Source of the DNA: Gemmatimonadaceae bacterium
GTDB taxonomy: Bacteria; Gemmatimonadota; Gemmatimonadetes; Gemmatimonadales; Gemmatimonadaceae
Assembly: GCA_014377535.1 (NCBI GenBank)
Contig: JACMPK010000194.1
Coordinates: 1-33,980 of the forward strand
Direction of reading: 5' to 3'
DNA length: 33,980 nt
This document shows, piece by piece, positions 8,861-18,464 of the stretch (positions within the stretch are counted from its first letter, which is position 1; every line of letters begins with the position of its first letter). The notes beneath the pieces are model-generated. The model saw nothing but the letters and a program-made list of their open reading frames with translations, was not told the DNA's origin and did not search any database. A program made the translations under genes and the position numbers.

Positions 8861-9977
8861 AGATGGTGGTTTGTTCCCGCCGTCACCGCGGCTTGAAACG
8901 CCTTGTCGATCGGCAACGCAGCGTGGTCCGACTCCGCTCAAAAAATCCATGCCGTCATCCGTCGTAACAACAATCATCTTGATATGGCCGCATCGTGCGC
9001 GGCGCCACGCTCGCCCGCACACAATCCGCTTGATCCTCTCACGCGCCTCTACTCTGGTGCGCTACTAGAACAGAATGCCAGGGTCGACCACCGTGCTGAC
9101 CGTGGGATAAAAGTCCCCCTTGGCAACTCGGGCTTGGAACTCCTCTCAATAGATCACGGGCGTCGGTGCGTACGCGCCTTCGAGTACATGATCATTGGGA
9201 CAAGGTCCCCGTATCGGCTGGTGGGGCGCAATTCGAACTGGGTGGCCTCATTCGGCGACGCTTGGTATGGGCAACAAGTAGTCACGCCGCTGTCAGCATC
9301 GCTCCGCAAATGGAACAGTGCGGCGCAGGGGCGACTGCAGCCGTGCACCCGGCCAGGACCGCCACGGCCTTGACGCCTGCCAGCCACTGCATCCGCTCGT
9401 CGATGCTGTGCCACGCCAGGTACGGTGGAAATACTTCCGGCGACTCTGCGGAATCGGGCGTTCCACGCCTTGAGGTGCCCCTGAACTGTTGACATTCCGC
9501 ACCTGGAAGATCCCGCGCTTCCGCTGGTTGCGGACCGTTACGAAGGCGACGTATTTGACGCTATTCTACTGGGCCGCCAGACGCGTGGCAGTGAAACCGT
9601 CCGTGTGCAGTTTCACGCCTGGGCTGAGCTTTGGCCGAGACACCGCGGTCAGGGCGGAGGCGTTCGAAATGCTCGGCAACACGATGGCGCGCGTGTCACC
9701 GACGCGAGCGCGGGCGACGACCGCCGGCATGTTGTCGTTGCCCAGCCTTCGCTTCGAACCGTCCTTGGTCGCGTGCTTCCGCGGTCGGCGGCCAACCGGC
9801 TTTGAGCTAGAAGAGCTGCGTCGGAAATACGTCTCGCCGGTATCGACGATACCACCAAGTCAGGAACGGTGGCGCTCAAACTGGCATAAAAGCACGCTGA
9901 ACCGAATATTAGGTAAGAAGGCGCACGTCACTCCGGCTCGCTTACGCCGGTGCGCCCCCCCAAGCCATTGATGCCGT
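8861..9977. other. Gene-free interval of about 1.1 kb
   Basis: No family is recognisable on either strand. On the minus strand around 9060-9160, EEFQARVAKGDFYPTVSTVV looks like a fragment of a real protein, but a stop precedes it and I cannot place it. No repeats or RNA genes were seen. Confidence 0.35.
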
Positions 9978-11711
9978 ATGTCTACTGTAATGCGAACGCC
10001 TGTCATGCAGACGAACATGGACGAGTTGGCGCACGTGTTCCGGTTTGTTCAAGATTCATCGCCGGAAGGCTTCACGCTGTGCACGCCGGTGTTCGATGAC
10101 GATCAGCGCGTGATCGACTTTATCTACGTGTACGTGAACCCCGCCGGCGCGTCGATGGTCGATCTTGTCCCAGCGGACCTCATCGGTGAGCGGATGTCGC
10201 TGAAATTCCCTGGTGTCGTCGCATCGGGCATCTTGGCCGGCTACGCCACCGCATTCGAAACCGGGGAGCCGTGGTCACACGAATTGTGGTACGATCATCT
10301 TGGCGTTGAAATAGGTTTTCGACTCGTCGCCGTGCGGTCTGCTAATACCGTCGCCGTGTCCTATTCCGACATCACTTCGAGGCTCCTCGCAGAACGCGAG
10401 CGCGACCTGCTGCTCACGCGTACCTCACAGCTGCAAGCAGTGACCGGCGAACTTGCGACGGCTGTCGACGAAGCGGCCGTCGCGCAGATCGCGGCTGATT
10501 CGGTCCGACGGTATGCGAACGCGCGCTACGTGTCGATTCTGGTCACCGACGCGACGGACGCGCCGCTGCGGTTCCTCGCGGCGACTGATTTCCCGCCATC
10601 CATTCAGGCGAGGCTCGTACAGCTTCCAGTGGCCACGATGTGGCCCGCTCCAACGGCCTTCCGGACTGGCATCCCCGTTCTTGTTACGGATCCGGTCGAC
10701 ATGCTTCAGCGTTTCCCGGACGCCGCGGACATTGCGAGCGACCTTGGCGTCGGTGCGACGGTGTCCGTGCCGCTGCGGCGCAACGGCGTCATGTTCGGTG
10801 TCATGGCCGTCGATTTCGGTGAGCCGCATAGTCGTCAGGATCTCGAATCGCGGCTCCCGCTGTTGACGGCCATCGCCGATCAATGCACGCTGGCGTTGGA
10901 TCGTGCGCGCCTCATTAAGCGAGAACGGATGGCACGGAGTGACGTCGAGGTGGCGCTCAACGCGGCCGACCGCGCCTCGCAGGACAAGAGTACGTTCCTC
11001 GCGGAGGTCAGTCATGAAGTGCGAACGCCGCTGCAATCAATCAGCGCCTACGCGATGTTGCTGCTGCACGACACCATGGAGCCGCTATCCGAGCGGCAGC
11101 GCGAGACGTTGCAGAGAATGCAGCAGGGGACAGAGCGGATTCGTCGGCTCGTCGACGATGTGCTCGACTTCTCCCAGCTCGCGAGCGGGAAGCTTGCGCT
11201 ACGTGCCGAGTCCGTGTGCCTTCGGGAGGCCGTCCAGAGCGCTGAGTTCATCGTCGCTCCGCATCTCGCCGCGGCACAGCTCACGTTTTCGATTGAGGAT
11301 GACGTGGGACCAGACACGTTTGCCCTGGCTGACGCGCACCGTGTACAACAAGTGCTGCTGAACCTGCTGACGAACGCGATCAAGCACACGGGGGCAGGTG
11401 GCCGCATCATTCTCAGAATTCGCAATGGCGTCGCATTGGCTGACGGTGCCGAAGTCATGCTCGTCGAGGTGCAGGATTCGGGCGAAGGAATTCCGGCTGA
11501 CCAACTCGAGACGATATTTGAACCCTTCGTGCAGCTGTCGACGGAAGACGGTACTCACACGAGTCGCCGCAAGAGCGCCCCTGGCGTTGGGCTCGGCCTC
11601 ACAATCAGCCGGCAGCTCGCACGCCGCATGTGGGGCAATCTCGAGGCTGCGAGCGTCCTGGACCACGGCGCACTCTTCACGCTTACGCTGCCGCGAATGA
11701 AGCGCACGTAG
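9978..11711 (+). CDS. Cytoplasmic PAS-GAF sensor histidine kinase
   Basis: A 577-residue kinase without signal peptide or membrane helices. Residues 15-140 look like a PAS-type sensor (VYVNPAGASMVDLVPADLIG, ending ADTVAVSYSDIT-like). Residues 150-310 are a GAF domain (RYANARYVSILVTDATDAPL; FGVMAVDFGEPHSRQDLESR). The HisKA box is AEVSHEVRTPLQSI with His346 as the phosphoacceptor. The ATPase domain carries NLLTNAIKHTGAGG, VQDSGEGIPADQLETIFEPF and GVGLGLTISRQLARRMWGNL. The start ATG 9978 has no good ribosome binding site; nearby in-frame ATGs (codons 5, 10, 14) are alternatives. No partner regulator is adjacent. The ligand or signal of the GAF domain is not predictable; it lacks the phytochrome cysteine context. 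Confidence 0.9.
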   Translation: MSTVMRTPVMQTNMDELAHVFRFVQDSSPEGFTLCTPVFDDDQRVIDFIYVYVNPAGASMVDLVPADLIGERMSLKFPGVVASGILAGYATAFETGEPWSHELWYDHLGVEIGFRLVAVRSANTVAVSYSDITSRLLAERERDLLLTRTSQLQAVTGELATAVDEAAVAQIAADSVRRYANARYVSILVTDATDAPLRFLAATDFPPSIQARLVQLPVATMWPAPTAFRTGIPVLVTDPVDMLQRFPDAADIASDLGVGATVSVPLRRNGVMFGVMAVDFGEPHSRQDLESRLPLLTAIADQCTLALDRARLIKRERMARSDVEVALNAADRASQDKSTFLAEVSHEVRTPLQSISAYAMLLLHDTMEPLSERQRETLQRMQQGTERIRRLVDDVLDFSQLASGKLALRAESVCLREAVQSAEFIVAPHLAAAQLTFSIEDDVGPDTFALADAHRVQQVLLNLLTNAIKHTGAGGRIILRIRNGVALADGAEVMLVEVQDSGEGIPADQLETIFEPFVQLSTEDGTHTSRRKSAPGVGLGLTISRQLARRMWGNLEAASVLDHGALFTLTLPRMKRT

Positions 11712-11714
11712 CGT

Positions 11715-12001
11715 CTCGGTGTCAGAAGGGGTAGCCGCACATAGGTGACGGCCGCTGGCGTCACCACGCCGTTCGCGGCGAATGTCCGGGTCGTCGCTCC
11801 ACCGCCGTGCTCCCGGTCGAGCTGAATGTTGACGATCAGTTTTTGATCGAGCGGGCGGCAACTGCCACGCTGGTCGATGATGGCCGCGTTCACGAAACCG
11901 CTGTCGAACACATGCTCGCGCATCATTCGTGTTTTCGTGGAGTTTGCCGATCTGTAGTCGCCAGCCGGCAGGTACTCACCGGCGCAGCTTCTCGCCTTCA
12001 C
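11715..12001 (-). other. Possible relic frame downstream of the flavodoxin-fold gene
   Basis: A minus-strand frame starting at GTG 12001 overlaps the end of the flavodoxin-fold gene. It reads EYLPAGDYRSANSTKTRMMR, VFDSGFVNAAIIDQRGSCRP and LDQKLIVNIQLDREHGGG, with coding-like composition. Its continuation would run into the convergent kinase ending at 11711. I do not recognise the family, and it is probably a decayed downstream gene. Confidence 0.3.
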
Positions 12002-13043
12002 TCTGCGTGGGGTTGAGTGTGGCGTCGTTGTTCAATTCGAGCTGCTCCTGCGCGGCGGGCGACGATCCTGGCGGTGCCATCCCCACACCCATCCGGATAC
12101 CACGCCACTTCAGTTTCGCGTCGGCCCACCGGTGTCCCGGCGCCTCGAAGCCAAACGCGCGCCACTGTCCTGGCTCCACTTTTCCTTTCGCGGCAACGTG
12201 CGCTTCAAAGCGCACGGACCATGCGTCGAACGCCCGCATGAACTCCCCTTCCCGCACCATGTTCTCCGACTGGTTCTCGCTGTACATCCGACCCTTGCCC
12301 GTCGTGCAATAGCTCCACAGCGCGTCAGGCACCTCAATGCCGGAGTAGCGACATTGCCACACGAGCGGTGCATATGCGTCGCGCAAATTGACGAACGGCT
12401 CCTGGGCTGGATCGAAGTACTCCTTGTGCCGCAGTTTGGTCGGACGACCATCGTCCCCGACCTCGTCCCCGCCTTCGTCGCCGTAATTGAAGAATGCCGC
12501 AGTGCGCCCCTCGAGGTGATTTACGGAAAGCGCTTCCCATTCAGGCGCATGCTCGAGCGCCATCGCCTTTTCCGGATCCTTGTGGTCGATGAGTTCCTCG
12601 CGGGGATTACCACCGTTGGCGCATACCAACCGATCGAACAACAACTTGAGGTTGGAACTTGGGCCGTACCAGTTGTGCGGTCCAATAATCGCCCATGCAT
12701 CAGCAAGGTCCAGCCGTGCATACAGGTCGAGGTCCCACAGCAGATCCGGTTCCTTGTCATCATGCTTTGCGTAGCAGTTACACGGCCACACGCAGAGCGC
12801 CATCGACGTACTCACGCAGGCATTGCAGCTTTGTATGCGCGCGCGTCCATAAACGTTTCCCAAATCCTCGTAGTCGATTTCCCACTCCGATGGCAACCGC
12901 TCGGCCATGCGCAGCATCAAGGTGCGCGACTTGGCGTCCACACCGGGACAGTTGTACTGCCGGCGGTCAGAACCCGAGAGCAGGAGCACGCGGAGCGGCC
13001 GCTCGGCGGTGGAGAGCAATCCACTTTTGTCGTCTGGCTTCAT
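11976..13043 (-). CDS. Flavodoxin-fold NAD(P)H-dependent oxidoreductase
   Basis: The 355-residue protein opens with a flavodoxin/NADPH-dependent FMN reductase fold: PLRVLLLSGSDRR (phosphate-binding loop for FMN), then GVDAKSRTLMLRMAERLP, and later WAIIGPHNWYGPSSNLKLLFDR, the usual W/Y-G-x-x-S-x-x-L-K strand and helix. Between them is a dense cysteine cluster, IQSCNACVSTSMALCVWPCN followed by CYAKH (spacing C-x2-C-x7-C-x3-C-x-C), which could bind metal or act in redox. The C-terminal third is hydrophilic and ends in a Gln/Asn-rich tail. It would reduce FMN, quinones or another small acceptor in the cytoplasm. It lies 548 bp downstream of the GH1/GMC/SDR cluster on the same strand, so it may be a redox partner of that cluster, but joint transcription is not shown. 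Confidence 0.8.
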   Translation of the reverse strand: MKPDDKSGLLSTAERPLRVLLLSGSDRRQYNCPGVDAKSRTLMLRMAERLPSEWEIDYEDLGNVYGRARIQSCNACVSTSMALCVWPCNCYAKHDDKEPDLLWDLDLYARLDLADAWAIIGPHNWYGPSSNLKLLFDRLVCANGGNPREELIDHKDPEKAMALEHAPEWEALSVNHLEGRTAAFFNYGDEGGDEVGDDGRPTKLRHKEYFDPAQEPFVNLRDAYAPLVWQCRYSGIEVPDALWSYCTTGKGRMYSENQSENMVREGEFMRAFDAWSVRFEAHVAAKGKVEPGQWRAFGFEAPGHRWADAKLKWRGIRMGVGMAPPGSSPAAQEQLELNNDATLNPTQSEGEKLRR

Positions 13044-13591
13044 CGCAAAGTCGGGGGTTGGGAATTGGAGATCGGACCCGCCACAGCGGGCCCATGCGCG
13101 GAGAGGTCCGTGAGGCCGTCCGCTCAGGCGTTATTCTGCACAATCTGCTCCGAACCGCACTTACGGTCGCGACAACAAGGTCGGAGCGGCCTGCGCCGCG
13201 GACTTTCGCTCCGCGTCACAACCCATCACAAATACGGCACAGTCGCTAGTGGCGAGACGGCGATGTACCGCCAAAGATGAGCGACGAACTGAATTCGGTT
13301 GAGGGCCTCATCGCGCTCCATGACAGCTACGCGTTCGCAAACACGATCACATACGCTTACCCGTGGCGTGCCGATGCGTAACGCATCATCGCCAGAGCCA
13401 TGAGCATCGCATCGAAGTCGTCCGTCGACTCAGCGTGGTGAATCGGAACTATTGGCCGCGATGAACTGTGCGCCACGGGCTCATCGCGCCTCATCGATAA
13501 GGTTTTCAGATCCGACCCTGCGCCAGCCGGTCATCGTTTGGTCATAGCCAAGCGGTCGCTGCTGCAGACAGGACGGGCCCATACGACATGG
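13044..13591. other. Gene-free interval
   Basis: This gap separates the GH1 gene from the flavodoxin-fold gene. I see no conserved frame. It is long enough to hold a separate promoter for the flavodoxin-fold gene, but I cannot identify one. Confidence 0.4.
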
Positions 13592-14932
13592 TCATACCTC
13601 AATCTTCAGCCGTGCCCCGGCATCCGTAATTTCGAACAGTTCTCCGTGCGGCACGATGGTAATGCGGCCAAACTCTCGCAGCAGCGCCCGGTACGCGTCA
13701 GCTACCGGCCGCGGCTTTCGCTCAAGATCGTAGAGCCCGCACGCGTTTACGGTCCCCTTGCGCTCGGCAAGCCCCACGTCCCAGTCGATCTGATCGATAA
13801 GCGAGTACCACGTAAAACCAAGCACCGGTACGCCGTCCGCGCGCATTCGGAGTACGTTAATCCACTGCTTCCAAAGCCACGCTGGCGCCTCCTCAGCATC
13901 GAACACGTTGGTTTCCGTGTGCATTACCGGCTTCCTGTAGCGGTCGTAGTAGCTTTTCGTAATCTGATACCAGCCGAGCACGTCTTCCGCGGTCTGCGTG
14001 TCGCCGTTGGGCAACACGATGCGCTCATTCCGCCCGTAGTAGTCGTTTCCCATCACCTGATAGCCGGGCGGTTCCCCTTTCATGAACCACGCGTATTCCT
14101 CGCGCGTCATCCCGTTGTCCATCAGGTACAGGCAGACGTCTGCGTCGGGCGCATGGGCGTAGAGCAGGTCGAGCGCGACGAAGCGCAGCTTGTTGCGGAG
14201 CGTGATCTCCGGCGACCGTTCGGCGCGCGCCTCGTGTGTGAACTCGGCGCTCTCGCTCTGCACGATGATGCAGTCGGGTCGACGCTTCGCGATGACATGG
14301 TTGGCGAGAATGCTCGCAGCGACGCAGTGCTTCAGCGCCGTCACGTACCCGCGGTCGGTGGTGAGCTGTTCGTTCCACAACCCGTCCTTTCCGCTCATGC
14401 GCGCAGTCACGTAGATCTCGTTGACCGGCGTGTAACACCTGACCCACGGGTAGCGCTCAGCCACTGCGTCTGCATAGTCGGCAAAGTGCACAGGCAGCTC
14501 GGGATTCTGAAAATTTCCGAGCCAGTCGGGCACACCGAAATGCAGCAGGTCAAGGATCGGCGTGATCTCAAGCCGTCGCATCTCCGCCATCGCGAGGTCG
14601 GCAAATTCCCAGTCGTACTTGCCTGGCCCAAGGTGCACACGGTGGTACGGCAGCCCATACCGCAGGTATTTCAGCCCGAGCTCTTTGACGAGTCCAAGGT
14701 CCTCACGCCAGTAGCGGTAGTGGCCACACTCCTCGAGTAGGTCGCGCCGCGTCTGGCCGTGGTCGATGGTTGGGTTGGAACACTCGATGCCGGTTGCAAA
14801 CCAGAAGTTGCCTGGTGACCCGGTGGGAAGCCCAACTCCCGACGCGCCGGCCCCGCCGCCGTGCTCGTCGCCGGCGTAGTTGCCGTCGCGGTGCGCGTTG
14901 CGCACCATCTCGAGGAAGCTGACGTCGGTCAT
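13592..14932 (-). CDS. Family 1-like glycoside hydrolase
   Basis: This 446-residue (beta/alpha)8 enzyme of the GH1 type would hydrolyse beta-linked glycosides. The proposed acid/base is Glu172 in CYTPVNEIYVTA, the counterpart of T-x-N-E-P. The nucleophile is Glu340 in VMHTETNVFD, the counterpart of I/V-T-E-N-G. Near the N-terminus are FATGIECS and YWREDLGLVKELGLKYLRYG, and near the end SLIDQIDWDVGLAERKG and GLYDLERKPRPVADAYRALL, all in GH1 order. There is no signal peptide, so it is cytoplasmic. Both catalytic motifs deviate from the textbook forms (N-E-I for N-E-P, T-E-T-N for T-E-N-G), which suggests a divergent subfamily. The start ATG 14932 overlaps the stop of the GMC gene (ATGA), implying translational coupling. 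The substrate is unknown. Confidence 0.85.
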   Translation of the reverse strand: MTDVSFLEMVRNAHRDGNYAGDEHGGGAGASGVGLPTGSPGNFWFATGIECSNPTIDHGQTRRDLLEECGHYRYWREDLGLVKELGLKYLRYGLPYHRVHLGPGKYDWEFADLAMAEMRRLEITPILDLLHFGVPDWLGNFQNPELPVHFADYADAVAERYPWVRCYTPVNEIYVTARMSGKDGLWNEQLTTDRGYVTALKHCVAASILANHVIAKRRPDCIIVQSESAEFTHEARAERSPEITLRNKLRFVALDLLYAHAPDADVCLYLMDNGMTREEYAWFMKGEPPGYQVMGNDYYGRNERIVLPNGDTQTAEDVLGWYQITKSYYDRYRKPVMHTETNVFDAEEAPAWLWKQWINVLRMRADGVPVLGFTWYSLIDQIDWDVGLAERKGTVNACGLYDLERKPRPVADAYRALLREFGRITIVPHGELFEITDAGARLKIEV

Positions 14933-17238
14933 GCAGCTGCGCCTTCGCGTGCGCGGGCAAGGAAGCAGTCGGCGGTCCGGAGTGCGAGCGCCATGATCGT
15001 GAGCGCGGGGTTCACGCTGAGCGCGCTGGGGAATACGGAGTTGTCACAGACATACACCCCCGGCACGTGGAAGGCGCGGCAGTCCGCATCGACTACTGCC
15101 GCGGCGGGGTCGGTGCCCATACGGCATGTGCCGATGGTGTGCGCCGTCCGCGAATAGGTCCACACGTCCGCGGCACCTGCAGCCGCCCAGATGCGGCGCA
15201 TCGTACGCTCAGCGTGGTCACGCATGCGACACTCGTTCTCGCCGAGCGAGAAGTGAATACGCGGCTTCTGCAAACCTCTTGCATCCAGCTCGTTGGAGAG
15301 CTCGAGAAAGTTTTCGTCGTACGGCAAGCAGTCGCCGAGCACGTTGATACCGGCCGTGTGGTTGTAGGTGCGCATGTGCGCGCGTAGCGGCTCGCCCCAC
15401 AACCCGCGCCCACGCGCGACCTGCGACGCGTAGGTGACCGGCAGCACGCCAATGCTCTGGAGCAGGTAGCCACCAACGAAATCGGCATCGCGCGCCCGGT
15501 GCATATCCTCCGAGATAAGCGCGCCCGGAATCCCCTTGAACGGTCGGATCTCGTCTGCGAACCGGCCCCACAGTTGGAGCCCGACGTGGGCCATGAAGTT
15601 GCGCCCCACTTGACCGCTGTCGTTGGCGAGACTGTTCAGCAGGAGCAACCGGGGCGTCTCCACAGCGCCCGCGCAGAGGAAGACGGCACGGCAGCGCTGC
15701 CGGTGCTCCACGCCACCGTGGTGGTACACCACCGCGGTCACCCGTCCGCGCGCGTCTGTCTCGATGCGAGTAGCGAAACATTCCGCCCGGATCTCGGCGC
15801 CCGCCGCGACGGCAAGCGGCAGGAACGTGACATCCATGCTCGCCTTTGCCCCCGTTGTACAGCCGGCCTCGCAGAAGCCACGGTTCGTGCACGCCGCCCG
15901 CCACCCGATGCCGGGCTGGTAGTACGAGCCGGAGAGCGCCGCGTTGGCGGCCGGCGACGTCTGGATGCCCAGCGTTGCGCACCCTCGCTCCATGAGCTGC
16001 GCCGCGCCGTTCAATGGCAGTGGTGCGAGCGGGTATGAGGTCCGCCGTGGTGGCCCCCACGGGTACGACGCGGGGCCGGAGACCCCGAGCGTGCGCTCAA
16101 CCTCTTCGAAGTACGGTTCCAGCTGCGCGTATGTGAGCGGCCAGTCCGCCCCGGCGCCGAATTCTGAACGTAGGCGGAAGTCATCGGGCTGCGGCCGCGG
16201 CACGTACGCGGTGTAATGGAGCGTGGAGCCGCCAACGCCGATGCCCGAATTGTTACGGCCAAAGTGTGTAGGGTCTCGCCCGGCGCTGAGCCTCTCGTCA
16301 GACCAATAGAGCTTTGACTGCGCGCGTTCGTCGGTTGCAAAGTCTTTGGCGGCGTCCCAACGGCAGCCAGCCTCGAGCGCGACGACTTTGAGGCCGGCGC
16401 GCGCCAGTCGCGCGAGCAGCGGCGCGCCGCCGGCGCCAGTGCCGACGACCACCACGTCGATCTCCTCGCTCGGGGTGTATCGCCATGCCGACGCGCCTGG
16501 CTCGCAAGCCACCACAAGGGCGTCCTGATGTTGGGCGTCTGCAACGACGTGGGGGGTGGTTGCGCTCACGGTCACAGCGCGTGTAGTCGCGGGGCTGACT
16601 CGGGGGACAGGCTCGAACGGCGCGCGGGCGCCGAGTCCCACGGTTTGCCATCCGTGCGCATCCGCCATTCCCGCAAAGCCGATCTCCTCCTGCGCCAGCG
16701 GGTGGCTGTAGTAACTCTCGGTAATCTCCGCCAGCAGTTCCTCAAAAAAAAGCTTTGGTGGAAGTGCTGACCACGTGGGACCCGGTGCGGTCCCAGCTTG
16801 GACGGCGTGCAGCACGGTGTCCTGCTGCGTCGCGTCGAGTGTTGTAAACGGCGCCCCGAACACCGCCTCGGCGGTTTCGTCAATGCCCCGCAGACCACGG
16901 CGGTACGCTTCGGGGTCGGACGGCAATACATCGTAACGCCAACCGTCTGCCTTGTCGTCAGCAAGCCGCTCGTCGATGTCCACCGGCAGTTGGATCGGGG
17001 CAGCCCGCTCTGGCTGCGGGATCAGTCGCCTGCACATCGCGCAGAGCGTCGCCCACTCACGTGCATTGAAAAAGCGCGGTGGGGAATCGGCGTGCGGCGC
17101 GAGCCGGTTAAGCAGGACCGCCCTCGTCGCGGGCGTAATCAAGTCAGTGTCCAGCAACGCGCGGACGCTACCCTCTTGGTAATGCGGAGCTGCCGTATCA
17201 GCTGATGCGCGCATTTCCGAAGGCGTGAATGCGTCCAT
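14929..17238 (-). CDS. GMC oxidoreductase with N-terminal gluconate-dehydrogenase subunit-3-like domain
   Basis: A 769-residue fused protein. Residues about 35-210 resemble gluconate 2-dehydrogenase subunit 3 (REWATLCAMCRRLIPQPERA; LFFEELLAEITESYYSHPLA). From residue 260 there is an FAD-dependent GMC oxidoreductase: dinucleotide loop VVVGTGAGGAPLLARLARAG (first Gly266), LEAGCRW, and GVGGSTLHYTAYVPRP. The C-terminal domain has RTAHTIGTCRMGTDPAAAVV with His700 and SVNPALTIMALALRTA with Asn743, the His/Asn catalytic pair. Such enzymes oxidise sugar or alcohol groups and usually pass electrons to a cytochrome subunit, which is not encoded here. No twin-arginine signal is visible. A QEEIGFAG segment precedes the linker. 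It starts four bases after the SDR gene stop and overlaps the GH1 start, so the three form one operon. Confidence 0.88.
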   Translation of the reverse strand: MDAFTPSEMRASADTAAPHYQEGSVRALLDTDLITPATRAVLLNRLAPHADSPPRFFNAREWATLCAMCRRLIPQPERAAPIQLPVDIDERLADDKADGWRYDVLPSDPEAYRRGLRGIDETAEAVFGAPFTTLDATQQDTVLHAVQAGTAPGPTWSALPPKLFFEELLAEITESYYSHPLAQEEIGFAGMADAHGWQTVGLGARAPFEPVPRVSPATTRAVTVSATTPHVVADAQHQDALVVACEPGASAWRYTPSEEIDVVVVGTGAGGAPLLARLARAGLKVVALEAGCRWDAAKDFATDERAQSKLYWSDERLSAGRDPTHFGRNNSGIGVGGSTLHYTAYVPRPQPDDFRLRSEFGAGADWPLTYAQLEPYFEEVERTLGVSGPASYPWGPPRRTSYPLAPLPLNGAAQLMERGCATLGIQTSPAANAALSGSYYQPGIGWRAACTNRGFCEAGCTTGAKASMDVTFLPLAVAAGAEIRAECFATRIETDARGRVTAVVYHHGGVEHRQRCRAVFLCAGAVETPRLLLLNSLANDSGQVGRNFMAHVGLQLWGRFADEIRPFKGIPGALISEDMHRARDADFVGGYLLQSIGVLPVTYASQVARGRGLWGEPLRAHMRTYNHTAGINVLGDCLPYDENFLELSNELDARGLQKPRIHFSLGENECRMRDHAERTMRRIWAAAGAADVWTYSRTAHTIGTCRMGTDPAAAVVDADCRAFHVPGVYVCDNSVFPSALSVNPALTIMALALRTADCFLARAREGAAA

Positions 17239-17241
17239 CGT

Positions 17242-18156
17242 TCAGTCGCTCGCCGAAAGCCGGCCGCCGGTCACATGCACCAGGCTTCCGGTCATGAAGC
17301 TGCCGTCGCTGGACGCAAGCAGCACGTAGGCAGGCGCGAGCTCTTCTGGCTGGCCTGGCCTGCCAAGCGCCACCTCGTGACCGAAGTTGCGAACCTCTTC
17401 AATGGGCATGGTGCCCGGAATATTCGGCGTCCACACTGGTCCGGGCACTACGCAGTTCACGCGTATATTTCGCGGTCCGAGGTAGAGCGCAAGCGATTTG
17501 GTGAAAGCGTGGATGGCGCCCTTCGTCGCCGTGTAATCGACGAGAATCGCGAGCCCGGTAAGTCCGACGATACTGCCGGTGTTGATGATGGCGTCGCCGC
17601 TCGTGAGGTGCGGCAGCGCTGCCTGCGCCATGAAAAAGTACCCATAGATGTTCGTGCGGAACGTGCGATCCAACTGCGCTTCGGTGATGTCCTCGAATCG
17701 GGCTTGCGCCACTTGATAGGCCGCATTGTTCACGAGGATGTTGAGCCGACCGAGCGAGGCAACCGTGCGCTCCACGGCGTCGCGGCACTGCGCCGCCTCG
17801 CGCACGTCGGCTTTCAGAACGAGGCACTTCCTTCCCTGCGCCTCCACCATCTCCCGTGTGGTGTTTGCATCACCGTCGTTCACGTTGTACATGATTGCTA
17901 CGTCGGCGCCCTCCATCGCGAACGCAATGGCGACCGCACGCCCGATCCCGGAGTCGCCGCCCGTGACGAGAGCCACCTTACCGCCGAGCTTGCCCGCTGC
18001 GTGATAATTCGAAAGATCGCTATCTGGACTTTGTAACATGTCTGACTGTCGCGCCGGATACGGCAGCGTCTGCCCACGAAAATCCGATGCGGGCGGGCGT
18101 GGTTCCTCGCTCACGATGGGGTACCTCTCGAAGTGATAAACAGGATGAGATTTCAA
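17242..18156 (-). CDS. SDR-family oxidoreductase, glucose/ribitol dehydrogenase or general-stress type
   Basis: This short-chain dehydrogenase has a proline-rich N-terminal extension as in general stress proteins of the YhdF/YdaD type (RPPASDFRGQTLPYPARQSD). It then carries the NAD(P) loop KVALVTGGDSGIGRAVAIAF, the NNA motif LVNNAAYQ, the catalytic serine in NTGSIVG, and Tyr208-x3-Lys212 in DYTATKGA. The tail is GSFMTGSLVHVTGGRLSASD. It would oxidise or reduce a sugar, polyol or aldehyde in the cytoplasm. The listed start is TTG 18156; GTG 18114 has a better upstream GAGAGG (nine bases away) and gives a protein 14 residues shorter, so it may be the true start. It is the first gene of an operon with GMC and GH1 genes, suggesting work on the same sugar or glycoside. 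Confidence 0.88.
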   Translation of the reverse strand: MKSHPVYHFERYPIVSEEPRPPASDFRGQTLPYPARQSDMLQSPDSDLSNYHAAGKLGGKVALVTGGDSGIGRAVAIAFAMEGADVAIMYNVNDGDANTTREMVEAQGRKCLVLKADVREAAQCRDAVERTVASLGRLNILVNNAAYQVAQARFEDITEAQLDRTFRTNIYGYFFMAQAALPHLTSGDAIINTGSIVGLTGLAILVDYTATKGAIHAFTKSLALYLGPRNIRVNCVVPGPVWTPNIPGTMPIEEVRNFGHEVALGRPGQPEELAPAYVLLASSDGSFMTGSLVHVTGGRLSASD

Positions 18157-18464
18157 ATCGGCGTCGGTCGAGTATACGGCGTGATCGTTTACTGCGCGAG
18201 CACTGACAAACGCGTCACGGCGTCATTTGCCGCGCAGTTCGCTTCGCTGGCGCGATTCGTGTCGATGAGGATAGCGATCCACGTGAAAGCGATGCCGGCG
18301 CAAACCGATCTGAGGCGGCTGCGACACTTACGCGCACAGCAAACGCCTCCGCGGTCAAGGTCGGCGTGTGGCTCACCGGTGCGAATGGCGATGCCAGCGT
18401 CCGTGGCTCGGGAACATGCGCTTCGAGCGTGAGCGAGGAAAACAGAACGACGGCAACTCTTCCC

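Noticed and set aside
12132-14740. Long plus-strand frames (382 and 400 codons) opposite the flavodoxin-fold and GH1 genes
   Set aside because: They are antisense to genes with clear families, are arginine- and histidine-rich and show no motifs: shadows of high-GC coding DNA.
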